A DNA stretch of 64,000 nt from Lithodes maja (GCA_037953745.1 JBAKBP010003164.1:95202-159201), one strand, 5' to 3'; positions 10,404 to 20,696 are shown, numbered from the stretch's first letter. Translations and numbers: made by a program. The notes: generated by a model from the letters alone, not told the origin.

Positions 10404-11660
10404 TTCCAAATTCAATAATTAAGATAGCCTAGTTAATGTAGGCTACCCTAATCCAAACTACAAATCATTTACTGTCGCAGTATCGCTCTCAGGATGTTCA
10501 CGAACAACTCAAATACCTCTAGCCTACTTACTTACAAAAACCTTCAGTGAAGAAAAAATAAAAACATTGCTAAAGAAAGAAGCGCTAGCCTAGTGTAATT
10601 TTACAAGAGGTGGTGTAGCTTAGTGGCTAGGCTAATAGGCCTAGGCCTGCCAAGATTCACCAATAATTTAGCAGGCTACAAAACCTACTGGGTATTATTA
10701 GGCCTAGGCTATATCTCATTGTTAATGTATAGGCCTATAATTTTGTAGTTTAGGCTAGGCCTATGATAATGTAGGCTAGGCCTAGGCCTACCGGTATGTA
10801 TTTTACTGTAAGAATAGTAAGATTTATATGGACCCCAGTATGGTCCCCCTCTGTACTGTGTGAGTCTGGAATAAAGCATTATTATTATATTATTATTACC
10901 GGTATATTATTATTATTACCCCAGGGCCCAGCAGCCACTCCAGGGGGTACTGGGGTAGGGTGCCTTTCAAGTTTCAGATTCAGAGAATAGGCTAGCCTAC
11001 CTTTCATATTTTAAGCACTAGGCCTTCTTCTTCTTCTTAGGGTTGTGATGTGCAATGTACATGGAGTAGGAATCTCCAGATATTTGCACAGGCGTTAGCC
11101 TATTGGCGTTGGACAGCTTTTTATGTGTTAGTTGGGTTAGTTAAAGTAAGATAGTACAGCATTGTAAGTCCTTGTTGTCTTGTCTGGAAGTAAATATATG
11201 ATAGATGTGTTAGCTGAAAAAGGGGTATGAAATTTATGAAAATATTGGTTGGATTAGTATTGGTATAGCAAGAGATAGGTCAATATTGGTTGGGATTAGT
11301 ATTGGTAAAGCAATGGTAGTCAATTGTATTCTTGTTTGTCATTAATGTCGAGTTGTCTCATAAGTTAAGTTAAACATTGTCTTGGTTAGATGATAATAAA
11401 GGTGGGTTTGTAGATTGGTAGGCCTACTGTATTTATTTTTGTGTACGTATTGTACTGTGATTCATATGTCGGAGAGTCTGTTGGTTATGTGTAGGGTACG
11501 ATGCCCAATGCAGACGCAAAAATGGGCACTATTTTTTGTTATCGAGTTGCTTCTGTCAACCTACAACAGATTGAAAATTGGGGGTAGGGGGGATAAATAG
11601 CAAAAAGGCTATATTTTTAAAGCAAATCAACAATTTTCTTGTGTCTCTTATTCTTTAAGA
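10404..11660. other. Gene-poor stretch with simple repeats
   Basis: No supported gene. TAGGCCTAGGC-type palindromic strings abound at 10.6-10.8 kb. GGAATAAAGC followed by an (ATT)n tract (10870-10920) looks like the tail of a retroelement. Two related AATATTGGTTGGATTAG copies occur near 11240 and 11282. Confidence 0.5.
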
Positions 11661-11680
11661 GAGAGAAGACAAATAAGAGA

Positions 11681-11737
11681 TGCGTCTCCATTTTTTCACA
11701 AAACCATAAGGAGACGCCCCTGGACCTAAGGAGACGC
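11681..11737. repeat. Solo TGCGTCTCC motif cluster
   Basis: TGCGTCTCCATTTTT is followed by two inverted copies of TAAGGAGACGC. The same motif forms the ends of the palindromic element at 14690-15135 and recurs at 15471-15502. Confidence 0.6.
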
Positions 11738-12405
11738 AGGTATGTTTAAAACACAAAAACACACATAAAATGATATAAGTACTTACCTCATGGGTACCAG
11801 AAAGAAAGCATGGTACTTTTGGTTGCAAGTTGACAATGCTAAAGCAATAAAACGGACTGACATAGGCCTTATAATATATATGAGGAGGTCCGTGCCAGAG
11901 GGGCCAACTCGCCACGAGTATAGTTTTGAGTTATTGATGTTTAAAGTTAACATACCATACACACAGTAGATAAGACATAATAATATATTATTATATATCA
12001 ATGAACAGCTTAGGAACAGACCATTTTTTTTAGATGGTTTTAAAAAATATAAATAAATAAATAAATAAACCAAAAAAAAAAACATGCATACAGTACTGTA
12101 GGTGTTTTTTTTTGGAATGTGAAAAAATTATTCGATTTCCTTCAAATTTGTACTATTATGAACATTCACTATAACTAAAGGACAGTTATAATTTCAGGGA
12201 AAAATACCCAAAAATAAATATTTTATAAGACTTTTAATCCAAAATTTTAACAAAATGCATGATTTTTGTATTTTATTTTTATATTATTTTGTGTTGTGTT
12301 TGTAATAATAATTCATAATGTAATTTGACACGTTACCTTTATGTCCAAGTAGTTTATGTAGGTGGTGAGGGGTGAGGGGAAGGTTGTTGTTAGTATTCCA
12401 AGAAG

Positions 12406-13605
12406 TCAATTATCTGAAAACACCACCAGTTTCAAGGAATCAGCAGGTACGTGATGTTGAATGAAGTGACATAAGCAACTTGCCACCTCAGAAGATCCCC
12501 TTCTTGCCTCCGACTCGTTCCAGACATAAAAGTAGGCCTTGTTGGACTTAATATCGTGGATACCCAGATTATACGTCCACATTTTGCAGCGGTAATATTG
12601 GGCGCTAGTAGTAAGACGGGGGGTGCATAGTGTTTGCTGGAGATCAACAGCAATTCCAAAGATTCCAGGTGTAGTGTCCTTGGTATAAATCTGCATGAAA
12701 TCATGGCCAGCCTTGGCATGAAAATGATGATCGTTCCTCTTCATGGCAAGTTGAGCCCTCTCCTCCCGTTGTGTCTCTGGATCAAGTTCTGCCAATTTTG
12801 TTTTGAACTGATCACATGTGCTGCAAGTGTCACTCTTTGGTGGTGTTATCCCGATCTTATAGTTCTGCACCTCCTTAACGAACCGGGATTGCTTAATGGC
12901 ATTGGGTTCCTCTTGGTGCTCTATCATGTATGTCTGAAAGGCATCATAGAGTCCAGCCCAGGTAGATCCAGGAGGTAGGTACAGCTTGTCCGGATTCTTG
13001 GTACGAGAATAATGGGACGTACAGGTGGGCAGAGACTTGCAGAAGCTTTTAATTAGTTGCAGGAGATCGTCATTAGTCTTGTTGTGGGGTACATGGCGGC
13101 CTCTTTGGTCGGGGGACAGAATACCAGTGGCAGTGGAAGAGCTCTTAGAGCACACATTTCGCACACGTTTGGATGTTATGTCATGAATATTTAGAAAGGC
13201 AGTACGGCAAACATTGATGTTCTTAGTATTCACAGACACTGAATATTGTTTGACGTTTTTAGTGCGACTCTCCCTTCCCTTCACTCGTGAACGTTTAGAC
13301 AATGTCTCACTCAATCGCTTATTTATGTACTGGGACTGGGAATCATGGCTTTCCAGTGCCCAATAACTGTTAAATAGTAAATGCACATTATCAATTCCCA
13401 CTTTCTCGAAGCACTTATCCAAGCATTCACAAGGGGGCCCTACTTTCTTCGGTGTTACAGCTTTGGCGGTGCTTCTACTAACATAGGTCTGGCCACTGTC
13501 CCTTTTACACTTTTTGATCGTCTTCTGCCAGGTCTTTGGCCTTCGTTTACGACTAGGTTGCAGGGAAGGCCTAGCCTCACCAATATCCGAGTCAGATGAC
13601 GACAT
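12406..13605 (-). CDS. Transposon-derived ORF, cysteine-motif protein, C-terminally truncated
   Basis: A 399-residue frame from ATG (13605). The N-terminal 100 residues are basic and Ser-rich (PSRKRRPKTWQKTIKK), followed by a cysteine cluster CECLDKC. The middle holds SDTCSTCDQFKTKL, a CxxC pair typical of a family of arthropod and cnidarian repeat proteins with a DDE-like core (family recalled, name uncertain). The end reads YNLGIHDI...YFYVWNESEARRGSSEVASC and LVVFSDN, then TGA where relatives usually continue with Cys and a long C-terminal half. The protein probably bound DNA or acted in transposition but is now cut short. The TIRs of the surrounding element support a transposon origin. It is not a host gene as far as I can tell. 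Confidence 0.65.
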   Translation of the reverse strand: MSSSDSDIGEARPSLQPSRKRRPKTWQKTIKKCKRDSGQTYVSRSTAKAVTPKKVGPPCECLDKCFEKVGIDNVHLLFNSYWALESHDSQSQYINKRLSETLSKRSRVKGRESRTKNVKQYSVSVNTKNINVCRTAFLNIHDITSKRVRNVCSKSSSTATGILSPDQRGRHVPHNKTNDDLLQLIKSFCKSLPTCTSHYSRTKNPDKLYLPPGSTWAGLYDAFQTYMIEHQEEPNAIKQSRFVKEVQNYKIGITPPKSDTCSTCDQFKTKLAELDPETQREERAQLAMKRNDHHFHAKAGHDFMQIYTKDTTPGIFGIAVDLQQTLCTPRLTTSAQYYRCKMWTYNLGIHDIKSNKAYFYVWNESEARRGSSEVASCLCHFIQHHVPADSLKLVVFSDN

Positions 13606-13865
13606 ATTAGCACAAATATTGGAGAAATACGGCACAAAATAGCGGAGGTAATCACTCGTGTGTTGACTCTAACTCGGTTTGAGCGTGACTACTGAAGCAC
13701 GTCTCGTACAGCGCCTGTGAGTGGTCGGGCGGGCGGCCATTTAATTCACCACGTCGTAGCCGCGCTCTCATTGGCTGAGCGCGTTGGTGAGTTGGCCCCT
13801 CTGCCTACCCAGATTCACACCCATAAACGGTCTGCAAACGGCAAAAACAAGGGACGCTCAACCCT

Positions 13866-14000
13866 ATGTCTATCTATCTATCTATTGCCGGACGCCTTAC
13901 TCCCCTTACGAGGGTGGCCATACACAGAATACCCCCAAGCGGACCTATTCCCTGTGAGAGGGACAACCCGAGCCAGTTTAGTGAAGGACTTACAGGATTA
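13866..14000 (-). repeat. LINE-4 3' end fragment
   Basis: TATCTATCTATTGCCGGACG, then a CTTAC..CGAGGGTGGCCA string, matches the 3' terminus of LINE-4 (45231-47880), read in reverse: a (TAGA)n tail preceded by the GGATC..GGCGTC end. Only the last part of that LINE is present. Confidence 0.6.
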
Positions 14001-14122
14001 ACCACTCAATTTAGGATCCGTCCTACTCCAAGGCCCTCTGTGTATCTTGTTAGCACTATTTTTCTACAGTGGTGTTCGGCTATTCCATCCACTAACCTGC
14101 CTTATCCTTAGGTAAGCAGTAC

Positions 14123-14255
14123 AGATTTGTATCAGGTTTACTCCCCTAGACAGGTTGCCAACCAAGGCTGACGTGTCCCATCCACCCGGATTTGTATAAG
14201 GTTGTCTCCCCTAGATGAGTTGCCGACCATGGCTAACGAGTCCCATCCACCCTAT
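14123..14255. repeat. 66-bp direct repeat, two units
   Basis: GATTTGTATCAGG..CCCCTAGACAGGTTGCC..CCCATCCACCC is followed 66 bases later by a second, about 80 percent similar unit beginning GATTTGTATAAGG. Confidence 0.7.
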
Positions 14256-14689
14256 GTGCAGTTGCTATAAGGACGAAAGTCGGATTTTTTTTTTTGCCAG
14301 ATGATTCCCAAGAATTTCACGGAGCGGGAACCAGCTAGAGCGCTGTTTTTGAAAATGTGGCGAGTTGGCCCCTCTGGCACGGACCTCCTCATATTATTAG
14401 AGAGACATAAAATATTACTAAACATACTAATTGCTCATTGTAGGCCAATAACAAAACAGTTTAGAGGATGCAGGGAAGTTATATATGGAACATTCATGCT
14501 AATACGAGGTTTAAATCAAGCACCAGTCGCCAACCCGGGCATATTTGGGGAAAATAGGGATAGGAAATGGGCGGAGGGCCTGGAAATATAGTCTATTTTT
14601 TCATCACTAGGCTGACAGGGCCCACACAAACATTTGACTGCATGGCAAGAACATGCTTAATGTGATTTTGAAATGCTGAGGGGGTAAAA

Positions 14690-15135
14690 GGGGTGCGTCT
14701 CCTTAGGGCCAGCAAAAAATTCTGGAGGTCCAATAGAGACGCATTTTTCAAACTGTTGCCATACCTCACTGGTAGAAAGCCATTCTCCCCACTATGTATG
14801 GTGTAATTAGGGTCGAGTTTCCTTCACCCAGGATAAAAGAAAAGGTTATTATGTTTAATAATGTTAACAAAATAAACACACATTTACAAGGACCTAAGGA
14901 GACGCAACCCGGCTACCCTAAGCAGATGTGTGCGTCTCTATAAATGCGTCTCTATAGGGCACAGGGTTCTAGTTAAGGCAGCTTCGTTAATGGTGAAGGA
15001 AACTCAACCTTATTTATACCAGACATAGAGGAGAGTATGCTATGTTACCAGTGTGGTGTACGACCTTCTGGCATCAATTTGAAAAAATGCGTCTCCATTG
15101 GATTTTACTATTTTTGCTGGACCTATGGGGACGCA
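14690..15135. mobile_element. Palindromic MITE with TGCGTCTCC ends
   Basis: The two halves are imperfect inverted repeats: GGGTGCGTCTCCTTAGG..CCAGCAAAAA..AGACGCATTTTT at the left is mirrored by the segment ending GGGGACGCACCC at the right. An inner pair (GAGTTTCCTTCACC near 14815 and GGTGAAGGAAACTC near 14993) continues the symmetry. The centre adds further motif copies near 14895, 14931 and 14945. No ORF and no clear target duplication. Confidence 0.75.
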
Positions 15136-15465
15136 CCCTCACCCCCCTTCAGCTATGCAAGTAAAAGCCTTTTGATCATGCAGTGTTATACTTCAACTCA
15201 TGCACTATCAACCTGCAGTAATAGAAACGAGATTCAAATTAGGGAACTGTAAGAAATTTAGCTTTTAAAAAAAAAAAATCCTTAGGTTTTCGTAAGGAAT
15301 TTGCGAAAACATTATTTTTTTTTTAGTTAATCTCATCTCACACAATAACATATGAAAATAATAAGCTGGTACTATGTGAGCATATTAGGTGATAGTTAAA
15401 GAATATTTTGGCCCACCATTCATGCATCTATCTACTCATCCTATGCCTGTGCAAGTTTTTTTGTT
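15136..15465. other. Gap without recognised gene
   Basis: AT-rich sequence with an A/T run pair around 15268-15325 forming CCTTAGGTTTTCGTAAGG-like local symmetry. Nothing else seen. Confidence 0.5.
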
Positions 15466-16140
15466 TCAAGTGCGTCTCCTTTGGGCAATGCGTCTCCATT
15501 GGTACTCGTACCCTATATATGTCCCCAAAGCATTGGCTATTGATTTTTTGTCTGCTGGGGGTAGGTTGCCTCCACCCAGTATGTTTTCTAAGTTAAATAT
15601 TCCTCCTCTTCGAGCAATTTCTTCTCGAAGAGTCATGCGGGCGCTGTAGTGGCGGTGACAGTAGAGTAGGAAGTGCTCCACTGATTCTGGGGTCTGACAA
15701 AATTGGCAGTTTTCGTTTGTCTGCTATTTTCATCTTGAACATGTGTGCTGTCAGTCTTGAGTTGCCAATTCTGAGTCTGAGAGCCGCTGTATTTATTGGC
15801 TTGTCCTTGTAAGTGGTGTGTTCCCAGATTGCCCATTCTTTTTTTACGGTCCCATATTGAGTACCGGTACCAGAGATGGTAACTTTCCATTCGTCCTTAA
15901 AGTCTACGAGAATATCTTTTCTGAGTATGGTGCTTCGCAGCTTCTGTCTGATGTGGTGTATGGATGGTGGGTGATGTTTTGGAGGGAGTGCATACCTTTG
16001 GCAAGGTTATCTACTATCTCATTGTGGAGTATACCGGTATGCCCAGGAACCCATTGTAGGCTTATGGATATGGTGTATCCATGAAGGTAATGACTGGTGA
16101 TTTGTATGGGGATAAGGTTCAATGTTATTTTAATACCACA
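15466..16140 (-). pseudogene. RNase H-bearing LINE 3' fragment (I-clade-like)
   Basis: The minus-strand frames read LQWVPGHTGILHNEIVDNLA, the last conserved block of an RNase H domain (the GHxGxxxNE pattern of LINE and retroviral RNase H), then after frameshifts VEHFLLYCHRHYSARMTLRE, a C-terminal segment typical of I-type LINEs whose ORF2 has RNase H after RT. At least two frameshifts separate the pieces. The upstream RT is absent. Confidence 0.7.
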
Positions 16141-16545
16141 AATTTTGTTGATATATTTGAAGATAAATATTGAATCTATATGCTCTAAAGATCATAATAA
16201 AATTTGTTTTAACCCTCGGCAAAACCTAATCAAAAAGTATGGTACTAAAAAAAAAAATTCGTAACAAGGTTGTCAATACGGTACTTTCAGTCATCGATAG
16301 CTCTAAAGATCATATGAAAATGTGTTAAACCCTCGTAAAAGCCTAGGCTAATATAAAAGTATGGTACTAAAATTTAATTTTCGTAACAAGGTTGTCAATA
16401 CGGTATACTTTCCCGTTATCAATGTACAATCAAGCTGAAGATTGCAGAGTAAACACCATAGACTTCATCGACTTTTTTTTCAACTTCGTAGGCTATAATC
16501 GACAGCCAATTTTTTTTTTTTTTATTAAGGGATTAGTACTCAACC
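16141..16545 (+). repeat. Tandem pair of about 119 bp, also present at 19960-20100
   Basis: GCTCTAAAGATCATA..TTTTAACCCTCGGCAAAACC is repeated 119 bases later as GCTCTAAAGATCATATG..AAACCCTCG, each followed by ACAAGGTTGTCAATACGGTA. A third relative lies on the other side of LINE-1 at 19960-20100, so the LINE inserted into a repeat-rich locus. Confidence 0.65.
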
Positions 16546-16613
16546 AGCGGGGGTGTGGGGGCGGCAGCCCCCACCCATAATACTAGGTTAGGTTAGGTAA
16601 GGTTGTTAGGTTA
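16546..16613. repeat. Hairpin module GTGGGGGC..GCCCCCAC with TTAGG-like tail
   Basis: An 8-bp perfect stem (GTGGGGGC / GCCCCCAC, loop GGCA) is followed by CCATAATACTAGG and TTAGG/TTAGGTAAGG repeats. The same module occurs at about 21213, 26745 (reverse), 39268, 58466, 60055 and 63715. LINE-1 interrupts this copy at GGCTA. Confidence 0.8.
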
Positions 16614-16618
16614 GGCTA

Positions 16619-19600
16619 CACTTACACTTACACTTTGTTACACTTTGTTGTATTCCGTCCGTTAGTGACACAGTTGAGCTGGGGCTCCACTGCGACCAGG
16701 CAGCTCCCTTTCTTCCACTCTCCATTCTAGAAGTCGGTTGGAGTTGGTGCTGGGGTATCCTGGTGTTGGTGGCCGGTCCAGTATTTTGGCCAGCCACATG
16801 TCCAAGTGTTTCTTGAAGGTGTCTGGAGACACCCCGGTCATGTTCCTGAGAGGGGCTGGTATACAGTTGAACAGTCTGGTTCCGTTGTATGTAAAGCTGT
16901 GATGGATCAGGGATTTGATTTTTTGTGTTGATCCCGGCGTAGTCCTCACATAGCACAGCCTCCCTCGCCTTTGGTGTTGAGTCTCTTGGATGTTTGGATT
17001 TGGTACCTTTTTTTCCAAAATCTTCCAGACGTAGATGATGATGTATCTCTCCCTACGTCTTTGAAGTGAGTACAGCTGCAGCTCCTTGAGTCTCTCCCAG
17101 TAGTTAAGGTGTTGAAACCCGTGGATTTTACTGGTGAATGTCCTCTGGGTGGCTTCGATTTCTGTTATTTCTCCTACTTTTTGGGGAGACCAGAGCTGAG
17201 AGCAGTACTCCAGTCGTGGTAGGACCAGTGACTTCCACAGTGTTAACATACACCTCTCATTTCTTGTGTGGAAGGTTCTCAGGATCCAGCCTGCTATTTG
17301 TTTTGCTGTTGTTGTGGCTTTGGTAATATGCTGGGAAAAAGTGGCGTCACTGCTCATATTTACTCCCAAGTCCTTCACTGTGTCTTTGGCGGTAATTTCT
17401 TGCTGTCCACTTTTGTAGTTGGTGTCGTTTTGTAGTGCTCTCTTGTTCCCGTACCTTAGAAGCTCGAACTTGTCTCCGTTTAGGGCCATGTTGTTTTCTT
17501 CTGCCCACTTCAGGATTTTGTCCAAGTCTTGTTGTAGTAGCTGTGCATCATGTTGTGAGGTGATTTTCTTCATGAGTCTGGTGTCGTCTGCAAACGATGA
17601 GGCTGTTGAGTGTTCCAGGTCCCTGTCGATGTCTCCTATCATGATGAGGAATAGGAGAGGTCCCAGTACTGATCCTTGTGGTACTCCGCTGATGACCCCT
17701 CCTGCTTCTGATAGGCTTCCTTGAACTGTGACTCTTTGTTTTCTGTTGGTGATGAAACTGTGGAGCCATCTTCCAAGGTCTCCCCCTATTCCCAGTGATT
17801 TGAGTTTATGTAGAAGGATCCCATGGTCCACCTTGTCAAAAGCTTTGGCGAAATCTAGATATATGACGTCTACATTTTCTCCGTCTTGAATATCCTGTAG
17901 GATTTTGTCGTAGTGTGATAGTAGTTGTGAAAGGCAGGAGCGGCCTTGTCTAAAGCCATGTTGACCCTCGTTGAATGCCTCGTTATCTTCCAGGTAGCTG
18001 ACCATCTTAGCTCGTATTGTTCTTTCTATGATTTTAATAAGATGTGACGTCAGCACCACTGGTCTGTAATTTTTGGCTATGCCTTTACTGCCCCCTTTGT
18101 GTATTGGTGTGACAGTACCTTCTTTTAGGGATTGTGGTACATATCCAGTTTGTAGGGACTTGCTCCACAGCAGTTTTAGAGGCAAGGCTAGCTGATGTTT
18201 GCAGTTTTTTAGCAGTTGGGCATGAAAGCCGTCTGGTCCTGCCGCAGAGTTTGGTCCAATCTTGTCGATGGCTGCTATTATGTCCTCTGTTGATACTGTT
18301 ACCGAGGAGAGTTGATGTGGTGTCCCTGGAGCGTTGTCAAAGAAGGTCGTTGCATTATCGATTTTCTTGTCTTCATTTGGCGGGCTGAAGACACTTTCGT
18401 ACTGATGTTTGAGTATCTTGGCCATTTCGGTCGGGTCACTCTCAAGTTCGCCCGTAGGTTTTGCAAGTGGTCCTATTGTTGAGGTGTTCCTGAGTCTCCT
18501 TTTTGCGTATGCATAGAAGAATTTGCTATTTACTCGTATGTTTGCAACTGCTTGTAGTTCTTCACGTGTTCTTTGCTCTTGGTGTGACTGGATGAGTTTA
18601 CGTTCAACTTCATCGAGCTCTTCTTGTAGTTTGGTGATATTGTGTGCATAGCTGGTCTTCCTTTGCTTGGCTCTCAAGTATGTCCTTTTCTTCATTAGTA
18701 TTTTTCTATCTCTGGGGATCTGCTTGATCTGCTTCCTGCTTGATTTGGGTGGTATGGTGTTTTTACAGGTCTCCAGGCATTGTTTCTGGAGGATACTGAG
18801 AGTTTCGTCGACGTTTTTATCTTCGAATAGTGCCCTCCAATCAGTTACTGCCAGTTCTGCTCTCAGTCTGTCCCAGTCTATATCTTTGCTGTAGAAGTTG
18901 AGATCTTTCAGAGAGGTGCAGGGTACTTGGCTTGATTCCTGTTGACATCTTCTTGGTGGTGTGGCGGCTGGTGTGGGGGTTCTAACTTTGATGAGGCTGT
19001 GGTCGGACATTATAGTTTTTACAGTTTCGTACGAGTGTACCAGGTCGAAGTTGTTGCCAAATAGTAAGTCCAGTGTGTTGTTGCCTCTTGTAGGTTCCTC
19101 GATGTATTGCTTCATGTATGCAGTGTCCATGATAGTCATTAGCTCCTTGGCTTGCTGTTTTTCATCCCTGGTTCCTCCGTCTATTTTCATGGTTGCCCAA
19201 TTGATGATGGGCAGGTTGAAATCTCCTGTGATGATGACATCTGTAGCGGGAGTTGGCAGATTTTGTAGGAGTGATTGTATCTTCTCTGCGACCTCCTTGA
19301 AAATTTCCCCTGTGGTGTTTGGAGGTCGGTACAAAATTATGATGAGCATGTCGGTTTGTCTTATGTGTACTGCTAGTAGCTCTGTTGTGCCGTTTGAGAA
19401 TGCAACTAAAGTTTCGGTATTTGCAGCCATATCCTCCCTTAGGTAGAGTGCTACTCCTCCGTGGCTTCTGTCCTCTCTGTCGGCTCTGAATATAGTGAAA
19501 TTATGGATATTGATCTCTGCATCCAAAATGTTTTTGTTCAAGTGTGTTTCTGTGAGGGCTAGAAAAATTGAGTTATCTTCCTCTGCAATTTCCTCCAACA

Positions 19601-19675
19601 TGGGGACTTTGCATTGATTGTTTCGTGGGTAAAGCCCTCTGATGTTGCCCACAAAAAAACTAGTTAGTGGTTAGT
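16619..19675 (-). mobile_element. LINE-1 of this window: endonuclease/RT retrotransposon
   Basis: Its limits come from the repeat it landed in: GGCTA is duplicated at 16614-16618 and 19676-19680, while uninterrupted relatives (21270-21300, 58530-58560) read straight through as TTAGGCTAATGTCC. The minus-strand 3' end is a short (GTGTAA)n tail. The 5' end abuts the endonuclease start, so the copy is probably 5'-truncated, lacking a 5' UTR and any ORF1. Confidence 0.88.
16662..19652 (-). CDS. LINE-1 ORF2: AP endonuclease plus RT
   Basis: A 996-codon frame without stops. N-terminal apurinic-like endonuclease: NIRGL, the catalytic Glu in LALTETHL, GDFN (about 145) and SDHSLIKV. RT: YRPVVLTSHLIKI, HGFRQGRSCLSQ, VIYLDFAKAFDKVDH, SGVPQGSVLGPLLF and the catalytic box SFADD (about 687). 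The C-terminal region LQLYSLQRRRERYIIIYVWK is shared with the fragment at 7.6 kb. The clade is Jockey/CR1-like by motif style. The frame opens at GTG rather than ATG (first ATG about 18 codons in), in line with 5' truncation. Because the whole frame is open, this insertion is fairly recent. Confidence 0.92.
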   Translation of the reverse strand: MGNIRGLYPRNNQCKVPMLEEIAEEDNSIFLALTETHLNKNILDAEINIHNFTIFRADREDRSHGGVALYLREDMAANTETLVAFSNGTTELLAVHIRQTDMLIIILYRPPNTTGEIFKEVAEKIQSLLQNLPTPATDVIITGDFNLPIINWATMKIDGGTRDEKQQAKELMTIMDTAYMKQYIEEPTRGNNTLDLLFGNNFDLVHSYETVKTIMSDHSLIKVRTPTPAATPPRRCQQESSQVPCTSLKDLNFYSKDIDWDRLRAELAVTDWRALFEDKNVDETLSILQKQCLETCKNTIPPKSSRKQIKQIPRDRKILMKKRTYLRAKQRKTSYAHNITKLQEELDEVERKLIQSHQEQRTREELQAVANIRVNSKFFYAYAKRRLRNTSTIGPLAKPTGELESDPTEMAKILKHQYESVFSPPNEDKKIDNATTFFDNAPGTPHQLSSVTVSTEDIIAAIDKIGPNSAAGPDGFHAQLLKNCKHQLALPLKLLWSKSLQTGYVPQSLKEGTVTPIHKGGSKGIAKNYRPVVLTSHLIKIIERTIRAKMVSYLEDNEAFNEGQHGFRQGRSCLSQLLSHYDKILQDIQDGENVDVIYLDFAKAFDKVDHGILLHKLKSLGIGGDLGRWLHSFITNRKQRVTVQGSLSEAGGVISGVPQGSVLGPLLFLIMIGDIDRDLEHSTASSFADDTRLMKKITSQHDAQLLQQDLDKILKWAEENNMALNGDKFELLRYGNKRALQNDTNYKSGQQEITAKDTVKDLGVNMSSDATFSQHITKATTTAKQIAGWILRTFHTRNERCMLTLWKSLVLPRLEYCSQLWSPQKVGEITEIEATQRTFTSKIHGFQHLNYWERLKELQLYSLQRRRERYIIIYVWKILEKKVPNPNIQETQHQRRGRLCYVRTTPGSTQKIKSLIHHSFTYNGTRLFNCIPAPLRNMTGVSPDTFKKHLDMWLAKILDRPPTPGYPSTNSNRLLEWRVEERELPGRSGAPAQLCH

Positions 19676-19680
19676 GGCTA

Positions 19681-20410
19681 ATGTCTTTTCAAATCACTAT
19701 GGGGAGCGAGCGTGTCTCAACATCGATCAATAGGCCTAATGGGGAAAATAGGTTTTCCCGAGATTTCTAATTAATTACAAACACTATACTGTATATTGAT
19801 GCAAATGACCAATTTTGTTTATAAAAAACACTCGGAAAATTTGTGGTATTAAAATAAAAAAATTCCGGGGATAATGGGGTATACCAACTCTGTTCGGTAG
19901 CATTCAAGGAGACTACTGCAGGATTCTTCAGTATAACTCCATTTATTGGTCACCAATTATTTTGACATATTTGAAGACAGATATGGAATCTATATGCTCT
20001 AAGCATCATATTAAAATTAGTTTCAACCCTCGGCAAAACCTATTAAAAAAAACGGTAACAACATGTCTACCTACCGTAAAACGGTTGTCAATACTCTCTT
20101 ATAGACGGCGCGGCTTTCAGCGACGCCATTTTTTCGTGAACTGGAGAGCTTTATCCTTCAACTTTTGTAATACTATCACGCCATCTGCCATTCCTCATTG
20201 GAAATACTGAGTTTCATTTCCTAACTCCTGCGCAATACGTCACGAGACACTTCTGGATTCTTATTGGGGTTTTTTTCTGACCACGTCATTAAACTCATAG
20301 ATTCCGTCACGCATACAACCAGCAACCTATCAGGTGAGTTTATTGACCTTGATTACGTCATTGCACTGAACCAATCACAGATACACACCTTCATTTAAGT
20401 CTCTCCTCAC
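19681..20410. other. Repeat-derived spacer right of LINE-1
   Basis: It begins with the continuation of the interrupted repeat (ATGTCTTTTCAAA) and then GGGGAAAATAGG..CGAGATTTCTAATTA, a segment also found after LINE-2 near 24235. The 19960-20100 part repeats the 16.15-kb tandem unit. No gene. Confidence 0.6.
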
Positions 20411-20417
20411 TTTAGTC

Positions 20418-20696
20418 ATGGACGCCACTTGTAATGGTTGTTCACCCCTCCCACATTCAGTGATTATTGACACTACAAGGAACAATAGTGCAGCCCTTAA
20501 GGTTTTTACTGACCATGGTTGTTTGCCTACCTCCGTTTCCTGCAAACTCTGCTCAAACGAATGTTACTATTATGAACCGGCAGACCAGTGGCGATGCGGT
20601 CATTATTGGTTTTGAAATAAAACCACTACTCGTCGTAACTCCTCGTCGAAAACGTGGACGCATCTCTTCCCCACCTACTCCCTCCACATCTCAATA
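20418..20696 (+). pseudogene. Possible Merlin/ISXO2-like transposase N-terminal fragment
   Basis: From ATG the frame reads LKVFTDHGCLPTSVSCKLCS and, 10 residues on, PADQWRCGHYWF before a stop. An HG-L-x(6)-C-x-x-C followed by W-R-C resembles the zinc-ribbon start of IS1016/Merlin transposases. A basic RRKRGR string follows in another frame. No DDE catalytic region is seen. It could equally be a chance small ORF. Confidence 0.35.

Larger units (their letters stand above)
11878..14394 (-). mobile_element. 2.5-kb DNA transposon with 38-bp TIRs
   Basis: A perfect 38-base inverted repeat (11878-11915 and 14357-14394; inner end GTGGCGAGTTGGCCCC, outer end CCTCCTCATAT) brackets the ORF at 12406-13605. 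A third, partial copy (GAGTTGGCCCCTCTG) lies inside near 13789, upstream of the ORF. AT-rich flanks prevent a confident target-duplication call. Between the ORF and the right end a LINE-4 3' end fragment has inserted. I read this as a transposon carrying a truncated transposase-like gene. Confidence 0.75.

Noticed and set aside
16020..16045. TACCGGTA at 16033 as an excision footprint
   Set aside because: Here the string encodes the conserved HTGI of the RNase H motif, so it is ordinary coding sequence. Not every TACCGGTA is an insertion.
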